Origin: an uncultured Pelagibacteraceae bacterium
Lineage (GTDB): Bacteria > Pseudomonadota > Alphaproteobacteria > Pelagibacterales > Pelagibacteraceae
Assembly (NCBI GenBank): GCA_902572775.1
Contig: CACGHF010000002.1
Location: 1-63,109 of the forward strand
Direction: 5' to 3'
Length of the DNA stretch: 63,109 nt
Part shown: positions 36,218 through 45,645 of the stretch, piece after piece
How the letters are laid out: each line of letters begins with the position of its first letter
How positions within the stretch are numbered: position 1 is the stretch's first letter
Position numbers and translations under genes: made by a program
Notes under the pieces: model-generated
What the model saw: the letters and a program-made list of their open reading frames with translations, nothing else
Told to the model about the DNA's origin: nothing
Databases searched by the model: none

Positions 36218-36604
36218 TTAACTTAAATAAATAGGGTTAATCAAATTTTTTTTAACATTAAATTTATCACACAAATCAGGGATATTTTCGTGTTTTATAT
36301 CTTTTTCACCTTTAAAATCCTGAATACTATAACAGTAATAATCAATATTATTAGTCAAATTAAATGCTTTAACTATAGAAAACGAATTTCTTATTCCTGC
36401 AAAGCTTCCAGGACCCCTATTTAAATAAATTGTATTGATGTCTTTCAAGTTTAATTGATGAGAATTTAAAAAATCATTAATAATTAAAGTTAATTTTTCA
36501 TAATTAATTTTAGTATTCTCTTTTGTAATATTATAAATATCATTATTAGTAATGATCATTAAAAAAATTTTTTCACCAGCTACATCAATTATTAGTTTAT
36601 TCAT
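36218..36604 (-). CDS. tsaB: Half-length TsaB-like protein (tRNA t6A synthesis)
   Basis: TsaB is the pseudo-enzyme partner of TsaD in making t6A37 of tRNA. From ATG 36604 the protein starts MNKLIIDVAGEKIFLMI and carries LNRGPGSFAGIRNSFSIVKAF near residues 67-87, the TsaB signature. It is only 128 residues where the family usually has 210-230, so the second ASKHA lobe is missing, and fur begins 9 bp after the stop, leaving no room for it. rimI, normally next, is also absent. Its first 53 bp overlap the start of the divergent deacetylase gene. It could be a working reduced form or a decaying one; the intact signature favours function. Confidence 0.8.
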   Translation of the reverse strand: MNKLIIDVAGEKIFLMIITNNDIYNITKENTKINYEKLTLIINDFLNSHQLNLKDINTIYLNRGPGSFAGIRNSFSIVKAFNLTNNIDYYCYSIQDFKGEKDIKHENIPDLCDKFNVKKNLINPIYLS

Positions 36605-37619
36605 AATTATTTTGTTCTCCAATATTAGTTCTAAATCAGATGAAAATAATATCAAATACTATTCAAATGATGAAGGAATTCTATCAATAATGTATCATCG
36701 TTTTAATGAAAACAAGTACCCCTCAACTAACATCAAAATGGATATATTTGAGGAACATATAAATATTATTAAGAACTCAGATTTTAATTTTCATAATCCA
36801 AACAATTTTGATGAACAATTTTATAAACCAAAACAAAAAAAAGAAATTCTTATAACTATCGATGATGCTTTTGAATCTTTTTATACTGAAGCATGGCCTT
36901 ATCTAAAAAAAAATAAAATTCCGTTTATTTTATTTGTTTCAACTGAGCCAGTAGGAAACAGAGGTTATATGACTTGGGAACAAATTAAGGAAGTTGCAAG
37001 TAATAATTTTGCATACATAGGGCATCATTCTCATACTCATAAATATCTCATAGATGTAAGCAATGAAGAATTTATTTTAGATATTGAAACAGCTAATAAA
37101 ATTTTTCTAAGGGAACTTGGTTATATCCCTAACCTATTCTCATATCCCTTTGGTGAATACTCTAAATTTATGAAAGATTATATATCTAAAAATTTCAAAT
37201 ACGCTTTTGGTCAACATTCTGGTGTTATTGATTTAAATAAAGATAAATTTGAGTTACCTAGATTTCCAATTAATGAAAAATATGGAGAAATAAAAAGATT
37301 TAAATCAATAATAAATTATTTTCCACTTGAGTATAAAAAAATTCTTCCTGAGGAAAAACAACTGGTTGAAAATACAAACCCTCCAAATTTTAGGGTTGAA
37401 TTTTTCAAAGAGCAAAAAAATTTATCAAAAATTAATTGTTATTCTAACGAGGGAGACGTTTGGAAAAAATCAAAAACAATATTTGCCAACAACTCTTTAA
37501 CGATTGAATTTAGAGAACCATTCAAACCAAGAAGAGGAAGAATTAATTGTTCTATAAATGATAATGGAAAATGGAGATGGTTTGGAGTTCAATTCCCTAT
37601 AAAAGTAAATGAAAATTAA
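36552..37619 (+). CDS. Polysaccharide deacetylase family protein, exported
   Basis: A 355-residue NodB-type carbohydrate esterase 4 protein with a signal peptide (basic MIIKK, hydrophobic ISLFIIILFS near residues 14-23). The metal/catalytic motifs are ITIDDAFESFY near 101 (Asp-Asp) and HHSHTHKYL near 159 (His-x3-His), then SYPFGEYS near 203. A C-terminal beta-rich domain of about 90 residues follows (residues 265-355). The substrate may be peptidoglycan or a surface glycan; not determinable. The signal peptide is encoded opposite the first codons of tsaB, and the stop interlocks with the Bax-like gene. Confidence 0.85.
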   Translation: MIIKKIFSPATSIISLFIIILFSNISSKSDENNIKYYSNDEGILSIMYHRFNENKYPSTNIKMDIFEEHINIIKNSDFNFHNPNNFDEQFYKPKQKKEILITIDDAFESFYTEAWPYLKKNKIPFILFVSTEPVGNRGYMTWEQIKEVASNNFAYIGHHSHTHKYLIDVSNEEFILDIETANKIFLRELGYIPNLFSYPFGEYSKFMKDYISKNFKYAFGQHSGVIDLNKDKFELPRFPINEKYGEIKRFKSIINYFPLEYKKILPEEKQLVENTNPPNFRVEFFKEQKNLSKINCYSNEGDVWKKSKTIFANNSLTIEFREPFKPRRGRINCSINDNGKWRWFGVQFPIKVNEN

Positions 37620-38689
37620 ATCAAACTTTCTAGATCTTTACTTGAAGGCAACAATCTAGCCTCATCAAAATCTTTTAAGTTATTCTGTTCAATAATTTTT
37701 TGTAAAACCTCTATATATTGACTACCTGTTTCTGCATATTTATCCAAATGTTTAGACAAAATTAAACTATCTAAAGGTTTATTTTTATTTCTAAGTTCCG
37801 TTCTCGCTTTTCTAAAATTCTTATAAGTTGAGTGTGTATTTAAATTTCTTAAATAAGCTCTTACAGAAAGCTGTAAGCTATGAAATTTCATAACTTTATG
37901 ATCTTTACCCTCATCAGCATTTTTAGGTTTTAATCCTTCTCCAGACCAAGTCCATTGTCCAAATAAAGCATTTCCCTTTAAAGCAAATCTTGAAGTACCC
38001 CAGCCAGTTTCTTTAGCAGCTTGAGCTATTGCTAATGAGACCGGTATTTCATCCATTCTTATTTTTAAAGTAGATAAATCATTTTTTCTTACACCATATT
38101 GTTTATATTTTTTTTCTAACCATTTTTTTTCAATTTCAGTGTTGCTATTTTTATTTAAAATTGTGAATAATCTTTTTCTATCAACTCTAATTTTATTGTT
38201 TTCCTTAACTATTAAAGGAAGAATAATTTTTATAAACATATCTTTTCTTTTTTTAGTGTTTCCAATATTTTTTATTTCATTTGGTAAAAGACCAATATCT
38301 ATTGGTTTTACTAATTTTGTATCTCTTACATCTTTTAAATTATAATTTACCTCTTTAAATAATGAGTCAATCTCTGATGTTGTATATCTAACTAAGTTAA
38401 TTTCAGAATTATTATCCTCTAAAATATCATACAATAAATCTCGTTCATCGGTGTTTACTACTGTATCTCCCGACTCTTCCTCTGCTAATTTATCTTTGTA
38501 AAGAGTGTTGCTTAAAATATTTTTTGAATTTTTTGTAAATTCTTTATTATTAAAATTTTTGTCAGTAAAATTAATAATTATCGGGGTTACATAAAAAAAA
38601 CAAATTAGAATAAAAGAACTTAATAAAAATCTTGAGACAATATTAAAGCTTTTATTTTTTAAAAAACCTGAGTTTTTGAATCTTCTCAT
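37616..38689 (-). CDS. Bax-like N-acetylglucosaminidase, membrane anchored
   Basis: A 357-residue protein with one N-terminal membrane helix (residues about 18-38) and a periplasmic glucosaminidase domain. The catalytic region is VSLAIAQAAKETGWGTSRFA near 213-232 with the Glu in AAKETGWG, followed by GNALFGQWTW and YAETGSQYIEVLQKII. It resembles E. coli Bax. It likely trims peptidoglycan. The region from 45 to 150 is Asn/Asp-rich and not recognised. It is convergent with the deacetylase, and both plausibly act on the wall. Confidence 0.85.
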   Translation of the reverse strand: MRRFKNSGFLKNKSFNIVSRFLLSSFILICFFYVTPIIINFTDKNFNNKEFTKNSKNILSNTLYKDKLAEEESGDTVVNTDERDLLYDILEDNNSEINLVRYTTSEIDSLFKEVNYNLKDVRDTKLVKPIDIGLLPNEIKNIGNTKKRKDMFIKIILPLIVKENNKIRVDRKRLFTILNKNSNTEIEKKWLEKKYKQYGVRKNDLSTLKIRMDEIPVSLAIAQAAKETGWGTSRFALKGNALFGQWTWSGEGLKPKNADEGKDHKVMKFHSLQLSVRAYLRNLNTHSTYKNFRKARTELRNKNKPLDSLILSKHLDKYAETGSQYIEVLQKIIEQNNLKDFDEARLLPSSKDLESLI

Positions 38690-38695
38690 AAATTA

Positions 38696-39238
38696 TTATT
38701 GTATAGCAACAACCTCTTTTACCTCTGGTAAATAATGACACAACAGATTTTGTACACCTTGTTTTAAAGTCATAGTTGAGCTAGGACAGCCAGAGCAACT
38801 TCCTTGCAACTGAACCTTTACAACTCCATCTTTAAATTCTTTAAATTTTATATCTCCTCCGTCTCTAGCAACTGCAGGTCTGATTTTTTCTTCTAAAATT
38901 TTTACTATTCTTGTTTCAATTTCACTTAAATCCAAATCGTCTTCTTTAATATTTTCATCAATTACAAAATCTTTACCATCTGCATAAAAGTCATTAATTA
39001 AGGAAATTACGATATGTTTTATTTCATCCCAATTAATATTCTCATTCTTATTTACTGAAATAAAATCTTGTCCTAAGAAAATACCCTCAACACCATTTAC
39101 AGATAATATATTTCTCACTAATTCATTTTGAACATCATCTTTATTTGTAATTTCATAAGGACCACTATTTGAAACTTTTTTTCCAGGAAGAAATTTTAAA
39201 GAATTAGGATTTGGTGTTACTTCTGTTTGAACGAACAT
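38696..39238 (-). CDS. nfuA: NfuA-like Fe-S scaffold protein
   Basis: Carrier of [4Fe-4S] clusters to target enzymes. The 180-residue protein has an Nfu N-terminal domain (FVQTEVTPNPNSLKFLPGK; residues 1-90) and a C-terminal NifU-like domain with the cluster cysteines in GSCSGCPSSTMTLK near 147-160. RPAVARDGGDIKF precedes it. This is the mitochondrial NFU1/alphaproteobacterial arrangement. Likely clients in the window include MiaB, the endonuclease III and the HdrD-like protein. Confidence 0.92.
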   Translation of the reverse strand: MFVQTEVTPNPNSLKFLPGKKVSNSGPYEITNKDDVQNELVRNILSVNGVEGIFLGQDFISVNKNENINWDEIKHIVISLINDFYADGKDFVIDENIKEDDLDLSEIETRIVKILEEKIRPAVARDGGDIKFKEFKDGVVKVQLQGSCSGCPSSTMTLKQGVQNLLCHYLPEVKEVVAIQ

Positions 39239-39290
39239 AAATTATATATAATGAATATTTTTAAAATTAAAACTTGATAATAAATTTTTT

Positions 39291-40292
39291 TTAAAAACCT
39301 ACTATTTCTTTAATTCTTTCAATCTTTTTTGATGCAATCAAATTAGCTTTTTCAACTCCATCTAGAAGAATTTTATCTAAATAACTTTTATCTTCTAAAA
39401 GTTTTTTTATCTCATTAGAAATAGGTTCGATTTTATTTACAAGTTCTTCTGCTAATTTTTCCTTAAATTCTGAAAAATTTTTACCTGCAAAATTTTTTAT
39501 TGAATTTTCTAATGAAGAATTTGTCAGGCTTGAATAAATTCCTAAAAGATTCTTTGCTTCTAATCTTTCATCAAGTTCCTTTATATCTTGCGGCATAGGC
39601 AATGGATCAGTTTTTGCTTTTTTAATTTTGTTTATTATTTGATCTTTATCATCTGTTAAATTTATTCTACTTAAATCTGATAATTCTGATTTGCTCATTT
39701 TTTTTGATCCATCTTTTAAACTCATTATTCTTGAAAACTCTTTTTTTATTAATGGTTCAGGAACTTTTAGAAAATTTTCCACATCAAAATCATTATTAAA
39801 TTTTTGAGCTATATCTCTACATAATTCCAAATGTTGTTTTTGATCATCACCTACAGGTACGTGAGTGGCATCATATAAAAGAATATCAGCTGCCATTAAA
39901 ACTGGATAAGAATATAATCCAATACTAGCTTTTTCTTTGTCTTTACCAGCTTTCTCTTTAAATTGGGTCATTCTATTTAACCAACCCATTCTGGCAACGC
40001 AGCTTAATATCCATGCTCCCTCTGCATGTGCAGCAACTTTAGACTGATTAAAAATTATACTTTTTTTTGGATCTATTCCACTAGCTATAAAAGTTGCAAC
40101 AGTTTCTCTAATATTATTTTTTAACTCTTTAGGATCTTGCCTTACTGTAATAGCGTGCAGATCAACTACACAAAAAATACATTTATTATCTTTATCGTTG
40201 TTTAGGTCTACAAAGTTTTTTATGGCACCTAAATAATTTCCAAGATGAAGATTACCTGTAGGCTGAACACCAGAGAATATTTTTTTACCCAT
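39291..40292 (-). CDS. trpS: Tryptophanyl-tRNA synthetase
   Basis: Class I aminoacyl-tRNA synthetase. In 333 residues it shows the HIGH-type motif [17 protein letters not shown] near 8-24, the Trp-pocket region [14 protein letters not shown] near 142-155 and the KMSKS loop KKMSKSE near 197-203. Length is normal for the bacterial enzyme. It follows murJ by 4 bp on the same strand. Confidence 0.96.
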   Translation of the reverse strand: MGKKIFSGVQPTGNLHLGNYLGAIKNFVDLNNDKDNKCIFCVVDLHAITVRQDPKELKNNIRETVATFIASGIDPKKSIIFNQSKVAAHAEGAWILSCVARMGWLNRMTQFKEKAGKDKEKASIGLYSYPVLMAADILLYDATHVPVGDDQKQHLELCRDIAQKFNNDFDVENFLKVPEPLIKKEFSRIMSLKDGSKKMSKSELSDLSRINLTDDKDQIINKIKKAKTDPLPMPQDIKELDERLEAKNLLGIYSSLTNSSLENSIKNFAGKNFSEFKEKLAEELVNKIEPISNEIKKLLEDKSYLDKILLDGVEKANLIASKKIERIKEIVGF

Positions 40293-40296
40293 AAAA

Positions 40297-41826
40297 TTAA
40301 TACCTTAATTTAATATCATTCATTTGAAAAGCTTTGATGAAATAACATACAATCAAATAAAACAACAAACCTAATATAACAGATAAAACTAAATAAAAAG
40401 ATTTAATTGATTTATCAAATGCTAAATCGTTTTGGAAAAAATTTAACATAAAGTTAAAAAATAAACCCATCATAATTGATGCAAAAATTATTTTAATAAA
40501 TTTAATAAAAAATATTTGATTAAAATGAAATAATTGTTGATTTTTTAAGAATAAAAATAACAATATTGAATTAAACCAAGATGAAATAGATGTGGCTATT
40601 GGAATAATTATAAAACCAATTTCACTAAAATAATACAAACTGATAAAAATATTAACTAAAACTGAGATCAAAGAAATATAAAATGGAGTTTTAGTATCAT
40701 GGTTTGCAAAGAAAAAACTTGAAAATACTTTTATCATTGCAAAAGCAGGCAGACCTAAAGCAAAATAATATAAAGCTAAGCTTGAGTTGCTTACCGAATT
40801 TTCATTGAAAGACCCATAGCCAAATAAAGCTGAAATAATTTGCTCTGATCCTATGATTAAAGCGATGGTTGCTGGAAGACTTAAGAATAAACTTAATTCT
40901 AGAGCTTTATTTTGAATATACAAAATCTTATTTTTTTTTCTAGATTGAATATGTTTTGAAAGCTGTGGAAGTATCACAACACCAATAGCTATACCAGCTA
41001 TAGCTAGGTTAATTTGATAAATTCTATCAGCATAATATAAATAAGAAACTGCACTTGCTTGAAATGATGCAATAATTGTACCTACTAAAATATTAATTTG
41101 GGTAACTCCAGAGGAAAAAATACTCGGTAAAAGTTTTTTAAAAAAAAACTTAACTTTATTACTTACTTTTAATTTGAAATTAAATTTAAGCGAGTAATAT
41201 TTTGATACGTATTTATATAAAAATATTAACTGTAAAAAACCAGCAAAAGAAACACCATAAGACAAATAATAAACCAATTGATCACCTGTAGATTTAGAAA
41301 AAATCAATACTAATATTAAAACAATATTTAAAATTATTGGGGCTGCAGCTGCAGCTGCAAACTTGTTATGTGAGTTTAGAATTGCGGAAAAAAAAGAAGC
41401 TAAGCAAATAAAAAACAAAAAAGGAAAAGTAATTCTTGTTAAATTAATTGCTACCTCCATTTTTTCTAAATCACCGACAAATCCAGGGGCAATAATTGAA
41501 ACAAATATAGGCATAAAAATTTCAATTATTATTATTAAAAATAACAACCCTAAAAAAAGTAGGTTAAAAATATCGTTAGCAAATTTATTTGATTGTTTTT
41601 TACCTTTAGTTATTTCTGATGAATAACTTGGAACAAATGCTGCATTAAAAGTTCCCTCAGCAAATAATCGTCTGAAAGTATTTGGAATTCTAAATGCTAC
41701 AAAAAAAGCATCAGCCAACATTCCTGTTCCTAGAAAAATTGCTATTAAAATATCTCTTAAATAACCAAGTAATCTACTAATGATAGTATAAAAACCAAAT
41801 GTCCCTGTTGACTTAATTAAGTTCAT
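40297..41826 (-). CDS. murJ: Lipid II flippase MurJ
   Basis: MOP-superfamily transporter that flips lipid II across the inner membrane for peptidoglycan synthesis. The 509-residue protein has about 14 hydrophobic helices and the conserved N-terminal [19 protein letters not shown], plus [20 protein letters not shown] near residues 39-58, the family signature. murJ-trpS is a common alphaproteobacterial pair. Confidence 0.95.
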   Translation of the reverse strand: MNLIKSTGTFGFYTIISRLLGYLRDILIAIFLGTGMLADAFFVAFRIPNTFRRLFAEGTFNAAFVPSYSSEITKGKKQSNKFANDIFNLLFLGLLFLIIIIEIFMPIFVSIIAPGFVGDLEKMEVAINLTRITFPFLFFICLASFFSAILNSHNKFAAAAAAPIILNIVLILVLIFSKSTGDQLVYYLSYGVSFAGFLQLIFLYKYVSKYYSLKFNFKLKVSNKVKFFFKKLLPSIFSSGVTQINILVGTIIASFQASAVSYLYYADRIYQINLAIAGIAIGVVILPQLSKHIQSRKKNKILYIQNKALELSLFLSLPATIALIIGSEQIISALFGYGSFNENSVSNSSLALYYFALGLPAFAMIKVFSSFFFANHDTKTPFYISLISVLVNIFISLYYFSEIGFIIIPIATSISSWFNSILLFLFLKNQQLFHFNQIFFIKFIKIIFASIMMGLFFNFMLNFFQNDLAFDKSIKSFYLVLSVILGLLFYLIVCYFIKAFQMNDIKLRY

Positions 41827-41878
41827 AAATCATATTAGTCTTAATTTTACCCTAATTGTACACTTATTGTTATCAGAA

Positions 41879-44164
41879 ATGAAAAAAACAAAAATTGATC
41901 ATTATACAGATAAGGAAGCATTAGATTTTCATAAAGAAAAAAAACCTGGCAAGATTGAGATTATTTCTTCCAAAAATATGACAACTAAGCGAGATCTCGC
42001 TTTAGCGTATTCACCAGGAGTTGCCGCTCCTGTAAAAAAGATAAGTGAAAACCCAGAAGCAGCTTATGATTACACAAGCAAAGGAAACCTTGTTGCAGTA
42101 ATAAGTAATGGTTCAGCAATATTAGGGATGGGAAATTTAGGTGCTCTTGCATCAAAGCCTGTTATGGAAGGAAAGGCTATATTATTTAAAAGATTTGCAG
42201 ATATCGATTCTATTGATTTAGAGATTGATTGTAAAGATTCAGGCGAAATCATAAATTCAATTAAAAATTTTGCCCCTAGTTTTGGTGGAATAAATTTAGA
42301 AGACATAGCAGCCCCAGATTGTTTTATAATAGAACAGAAGTTAAAAGAAATTTTAGATATTCCAGTTTTTCATGATGACCAACATGGAACAGCAATTATA
42401 ACAACAGCAGCATTAATTAATGCCTTAGATATTTGTGGTAAATCAATAAAAAAAATTAAAGTTGTAGTAAATGGTGCTGGAGCTTCAGCGCAAGCCTGTA
42501 CTGAGTTATTTAAAAACTCAGGAGTAAAATCTGAAAATATAATAATGCTAGACAGAAAGGGTGTTATTTTTGAAGGAAGAACTGAGGGAATTGATCAATG
42601 GAAATCCAGATATATAGTTAAAACTAAACATAGAACTTTAGAGGATGCTGTTAAAGGTGCAGATGTTTTTTTAGGATTATCTGCAAAGGGTGTTCTAAAA
42701 AAAGAGATGGTTAAATCTATGGCAAAAAATCCAATTATATTTGCTTGTGCTAATCCTGATCCAGAAATTACCCCAGAAGAAATTAGTGAGGTTAGAAATG
42801 ATGCAATTGTTGCGACAGGGAGATCGGATTATCCCAATCAAGTAAATAATTTAATTGGGTTTCCTTACATTTTTCGTGGAGCTTTAGATGTGAGGTCCAA
42901 AACGATAAATGAAGAAATGAAAGTTGCTGCAGCTAAAGCAATAGCCAAGCTTGCAAGAGAAGATGTTCCTGATGAAGTGGTTGCAGCTATGGGTGGGGAA
43001 CGACCTCATTATGGAAAAGATTATATTATTCCATCTACATTTGATCCAAGATTAATTAGTGTAATACCTGCGGCTGTAGCAAAAGCAGCTATAGATAGCG
43101 GAGTAGCTAGAAAAAATATAGATGATTTTGATGTTTATAAAGATCAACTAAAACAAAGACTAGACCCAACAGTAACCATCATGCAAGGTATAAATTCATT
43201 TATTAAGAAAAATCAGAAAAAAATTGTTTTTGCAGATGGTGAAGATGAAAATACTTTAAAAGCTGCTATAGCATTTAAAAATTCAAAATTAGGTATTCCA
43301 ATCTTGGTTGGTAAAGAAAGTAAAATTAAAGAACAAATTAAAAATATTGGTTATAGTGAAAATTTTAACATTGAAATTGTTAATTCAAAAGATGAGGAAA
43401 AGAGAAAAAGATACGTAAAACATTTGTTTGAAAAATTACAAAGAGAGCAAGGATTATTAGAACGAGATTGTGACCGAATGATAAGAAATGATCGAGTTGT
43501 TTGGGCTACTAGTATGGTTGCCTGTGGAGATGCTGATGGTGCTGTAACAGGCAATACAAGACGATTTGGTGCTTCTTTTGAAAAAATCAAACAAGTTGTA
43601 GATGTTAGAAAGGGTGAAATTATGTTTGGATTAAATATGATTGTACATAAAGGCCGAACTATATTTGTTGGTGATACAAGTGTTCATGAATATCCTACAT
43701 CTGAACAAATGGCTGAGATTGCAATATCTACGGCTAGAGTAGTTAGACTTTTTGGATTTGATCCAAAAGTTGCTTTTGTTTCTCATTCTACTTTTGGACA
43801 GCCCCTTACTAGCAGAACTAAACATATTAGAAATGCAGTTGAGATATTGAAAGAGAAAAAAGTAGATTTTGAATTTGATGGAGATATGCAGCCAGATGTT
43901 GCTCTAAATTCTGAATACCAGGAACTTTATCCTTTTGCTAAAATTGTTGGTAAAGCAAATATTTTAATAATGCCTGGACAACATAGTGCAGCAATTTCTT
44001 ATAAATTAATGAAAACCATAGGTGAAACTAAAGTAATAGGACCATTGTTAATTGGACTTGGACTACCTGTTGAAATTGCTCCTTTAAGATCATCGACTTC
44101 TGAAATACTTAACCTAGCATCAATTGCTGCTTATTCTTCAGAGGTAATTGATTACAAAAAATAA
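41879..44164 (+). CDS. maeB: Malic enzyme with phosphotransacetylase-like C-terminal domain
   Basis: Oxidatively decarboxylates malate to pyruvate, probably with NADP. I chose ATG 41879 (761 residues); an in-frame TTG four codons upstream is less likely. The malic enzyme part (residues 1-420) has AYSPGVAAPVKKI, the metal/substrate region VFHDDQHGTAIITTAALINA and the nucleotide fold VVNGAGASAQACTELF. The C-terminal 330 residues are a PTA/PTB-type domain (VFADGEDENTLKAA to the end), typical of the large MaeB class and regulatory rather than catalytic in studied members. It stands alone between two minus-strand groups. Confidence 0.93.
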   Translation: MKKTKIDHYTDKEALDFHKEKKPGKIEIISSKNMTTKRDLALAYSPGVAAPVKKISENPEAAYDYTSKGNLVAVISNGSAILGMGNLGALASKPVMEGKAILFKRFADIDSIDLEIDCKDSGEIINSIKNFAPSFGGINLEDIAAPDCFIIEQKLKEILDIPVFHDDQHGTAIITTAALINALDICGKSIKKIKVVVNGAGASAQACTELFKNSGVKSENIIMLDRKGVIFEGRTEGIDQWKSRYIVKTKHRTLEDAVKGADVFLGLSAKGVLKKEMVKSMAKNPIIFACANPDPEITPEEISEVRNDAIVATGRSDYPNQVNNLIGFPYIFRGALDVRSKTINEEMKVAAAKAIAKLAREDVPDEVVAAMGGERPHYGKDYIIPSTFDPRLISVIPAAVAKAAIDSGVARKNIDDFDVYKDQLKQRLDPTVTIMQGINSFIKKNQKKIVFADGEDENTLKAAIAFKNSKLGIPILVGKESKIKEQIKNIGYSENFNIEIVNSKDEEKRKRYVKHLFEKLQREQGLLERDCDRMIRNDRVVWATSMVACGDADGAVTGNTRRFGASFEKIKQVVDVRKGEIMFGLNMIVHKGRTIFVGDTSVHEYPTSEQMAEIAISTARVVRLFGFDPKVAFVSHSTFGQPLTSRTKHIRNAVEILKEKKVDFEFDGDMQPDVALNSEYQELYPFAKIVGKANILIMPGQHSAAISYKLMKTIGETKVIGPLLIGLGLPVEIAPLRSSTSEILNLASIAAYSSEVIDYKK

Positions 44165-44758
44165 TTATTCTCTTTGAATTCTTAGATCTTCAAGAAGAAT
44201 TATACTTGCAATAACATCTTCAACATCAAGAATTTCTTTAGCCTCACTTATTACTAAGTCTTTTTCTTCAGAGGTTAAAGCAATACCATAAACATAAATT
44301 TTCTTCTTATAAGTATCGATTTGATAATTAGTTGCTTTAATATTTTTATTTACAATTAGTGCTGTTCTCAATTGTGAAGTGATAAGCAAATCTTTTGCAG
44401 ATTGTTTAAAATTAAACTCTTCTTTAATTTTAATATCATTTCTAACTGATCTAGCACCTTTAGTTTCCCATGCTAATTTCGTAATTAGTAATTTTTCTTC
44501 AGGTCTGTCCACCTTTCCAGTTATAAAAATTCTCCCATCCAAAACTTTAGTTTTTACTCCAAGAAGATACTTTTTATCTCTAGCTAAAATTTTAGCGCTA
44601 ATAGTTTTTTGCATAATTGAATCATCTATTTGAGTGCCTACTGTTCTTGGATCTAGAGCAACTGAAACACCAGTTCCGAAAAGGCCTTTTGAACTTACAC
44701 CAGCACATCCGGTTAAAATAAAACTTATAAAGATATAAATTAATAATTTATTTTTCAT
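44165..44758 (-). CDS. BON-domain outer-membrane lipoprotein (DolP/YraP-like)
   Basis: A 197-residue lipoprotein with signal peptide and lipobox LTGC at residues 15-18. Two BON domains follow, the first around KVLDGRIFITGKVDRPEEKLLITKLAW-type text (FITGKV near 77) and the second around KKKIYVYGIALTSEEKDLV near 150. BON domains bind phospholipid; E. coli DolP sits at the division site and guards outer-membrane integrity. Adjacency to rsmI and an LpoA-like gene mirrors the yraL/yraM/yraP neighbourhood. It abuts the convergent maeB with no gap. Confidence 0.85.
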   Translation of the reverse strand: MKNKLLIYIFISFILTGCAGVSSKGLFGTGVSVALDPRTVGTQIDDSIMQKTISAKILARDKKYLLGVKTKVLDGRIFITGKVDRPEEKLLITKLAWETKGARSVRNDIKIKEEFNFKQSAKDLLITSQLRTALIVNKNIKATNYQIDTYKKKIYVYGIALTSEEKDLVISEAKEILDVEDVIASIILLEDLRIQRE

Positions 44759-45611
44759 TTTTTAATTTTAAACAATAATTATATATTTCTTTTTTAGGCA
44801 CATTAGTACTTTGGCTTAAAATATCTGTAATTTCTTTAGTAGATAATTTATTCATCATTTTTTTAATTATATTCATATCTGATTCAGTTAATTTTTTAGA
44901 CATATTTTTATTTTTTTTTTTTTCAGAAATAACAACAGTAAGTTCACCTTTTGGCTCTTTTTCAAACAATTTTAATTCATCTACATTTTTTCTAATAAAT
45001 TCTTCATACATTTTTGTTATTTCCCTACAAAAAACTATCTTTCTACCAGAAAAATTCTCTTTTATTTCAGGTATGACTTTGTTTATTTTTTTAGGGGAAA
45101 TAAAAAAAACTAGAGAATTTTCAAATTCAGACAATTTTTTTAATTCATTTGATAATTGCTGTTTTTTATCTGGAAAAAAACCACAAAATAAAAATTTATC
45201 TGAAAATCCACTAATTGAAACGGCTGCAACAACTGCTGAAGGTCCAGGAATAGGAAAAATTTTTAACTCGTTATTTATACACTCATTAACCAATATTGAA
45301 CCTGGATCAGAAATACTAGGTGTGCCAGCATCAGATATCAAAGAAATTATTTTTCCAGATTTAATATATTCCACAATCTTTACTACATTTTTTTTCTCAT
45401 TGAATTTATGGTTTGAAATTAGATTTGATTTTATCTGATATTTATCTAAAAGATTTTTTGAGACTCGGGTATCTTCACACAAAATTAAATATGATTGTTG
45501 CAAAACTTCAATTGCTCTTAAAGTTATATCTTTAAGGTTTCCCAAAGGAGTTGACACCAAATAAAGACCTTTTTCGTATTCTTTCGATTTAAATTGTGGT
45601 TTTATGATCAT
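44748..45611 (-). CDS. rsmI: 16S rRNA 2'-O-methyltransferase RsmI
   Basis: Methylates the ribose of C1402 in 16S rRNA. The 287-residue tetrapyrrole-methylase-fold protein shows LYLVSTPLGNLKDITLRA near residues 16-33, ILCEDTRVSKNLL near 43, SDAGTPSISDPGSILV near 92 and PIPGPSAVVAAVSISG near 120. It overlaps the BON lipoprotein gene by 11 bp and is divergent from the LpoA-like gene across 34 bp. Confidence 0.94.
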   Translation of the reverse strand: MIIKPQFKSKEYEKGLYLVSTPLGNLKDITLRAIEVLQQSYLILCEDTRVSKNLLDKYQIKSNLISNHKFNEKKNVVKIVEYIKSGKIISLISDAGTPSISDPGSILVNECINNELKIFPIPGPSAVVAAVSISGFSDKFLFCGFFPDKKQQLSNELKKLSEFENSLVFFISPKKINKVIPEIKENFSGRKIVFCREITKMYEEFIRKNVDELKLFEKEPKGELTVVISEKKKNKNMSKKLTESDMNIIKKMMNKLSTKEITDILSQSTNVPKKEIYNYCLKLKNEK

Positions 45612-45645
45612 AATTTAGCTCAAATAATATTATACTAACATCAAA

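Noticed and set aside
38139..38345. Hydrophobic small open frame on the plus strand within the Bax-like gene
   Set aside because: Hydrophobicity is the expected antisense of Lys/Asn-rich codons in AT-rich DNA.
41341..41361. GCAGCT-rich short repeat
   Set aside because: It is an Ala run (AAAAAA) inside the MurJ coding sequence, not a regulatory repeat.
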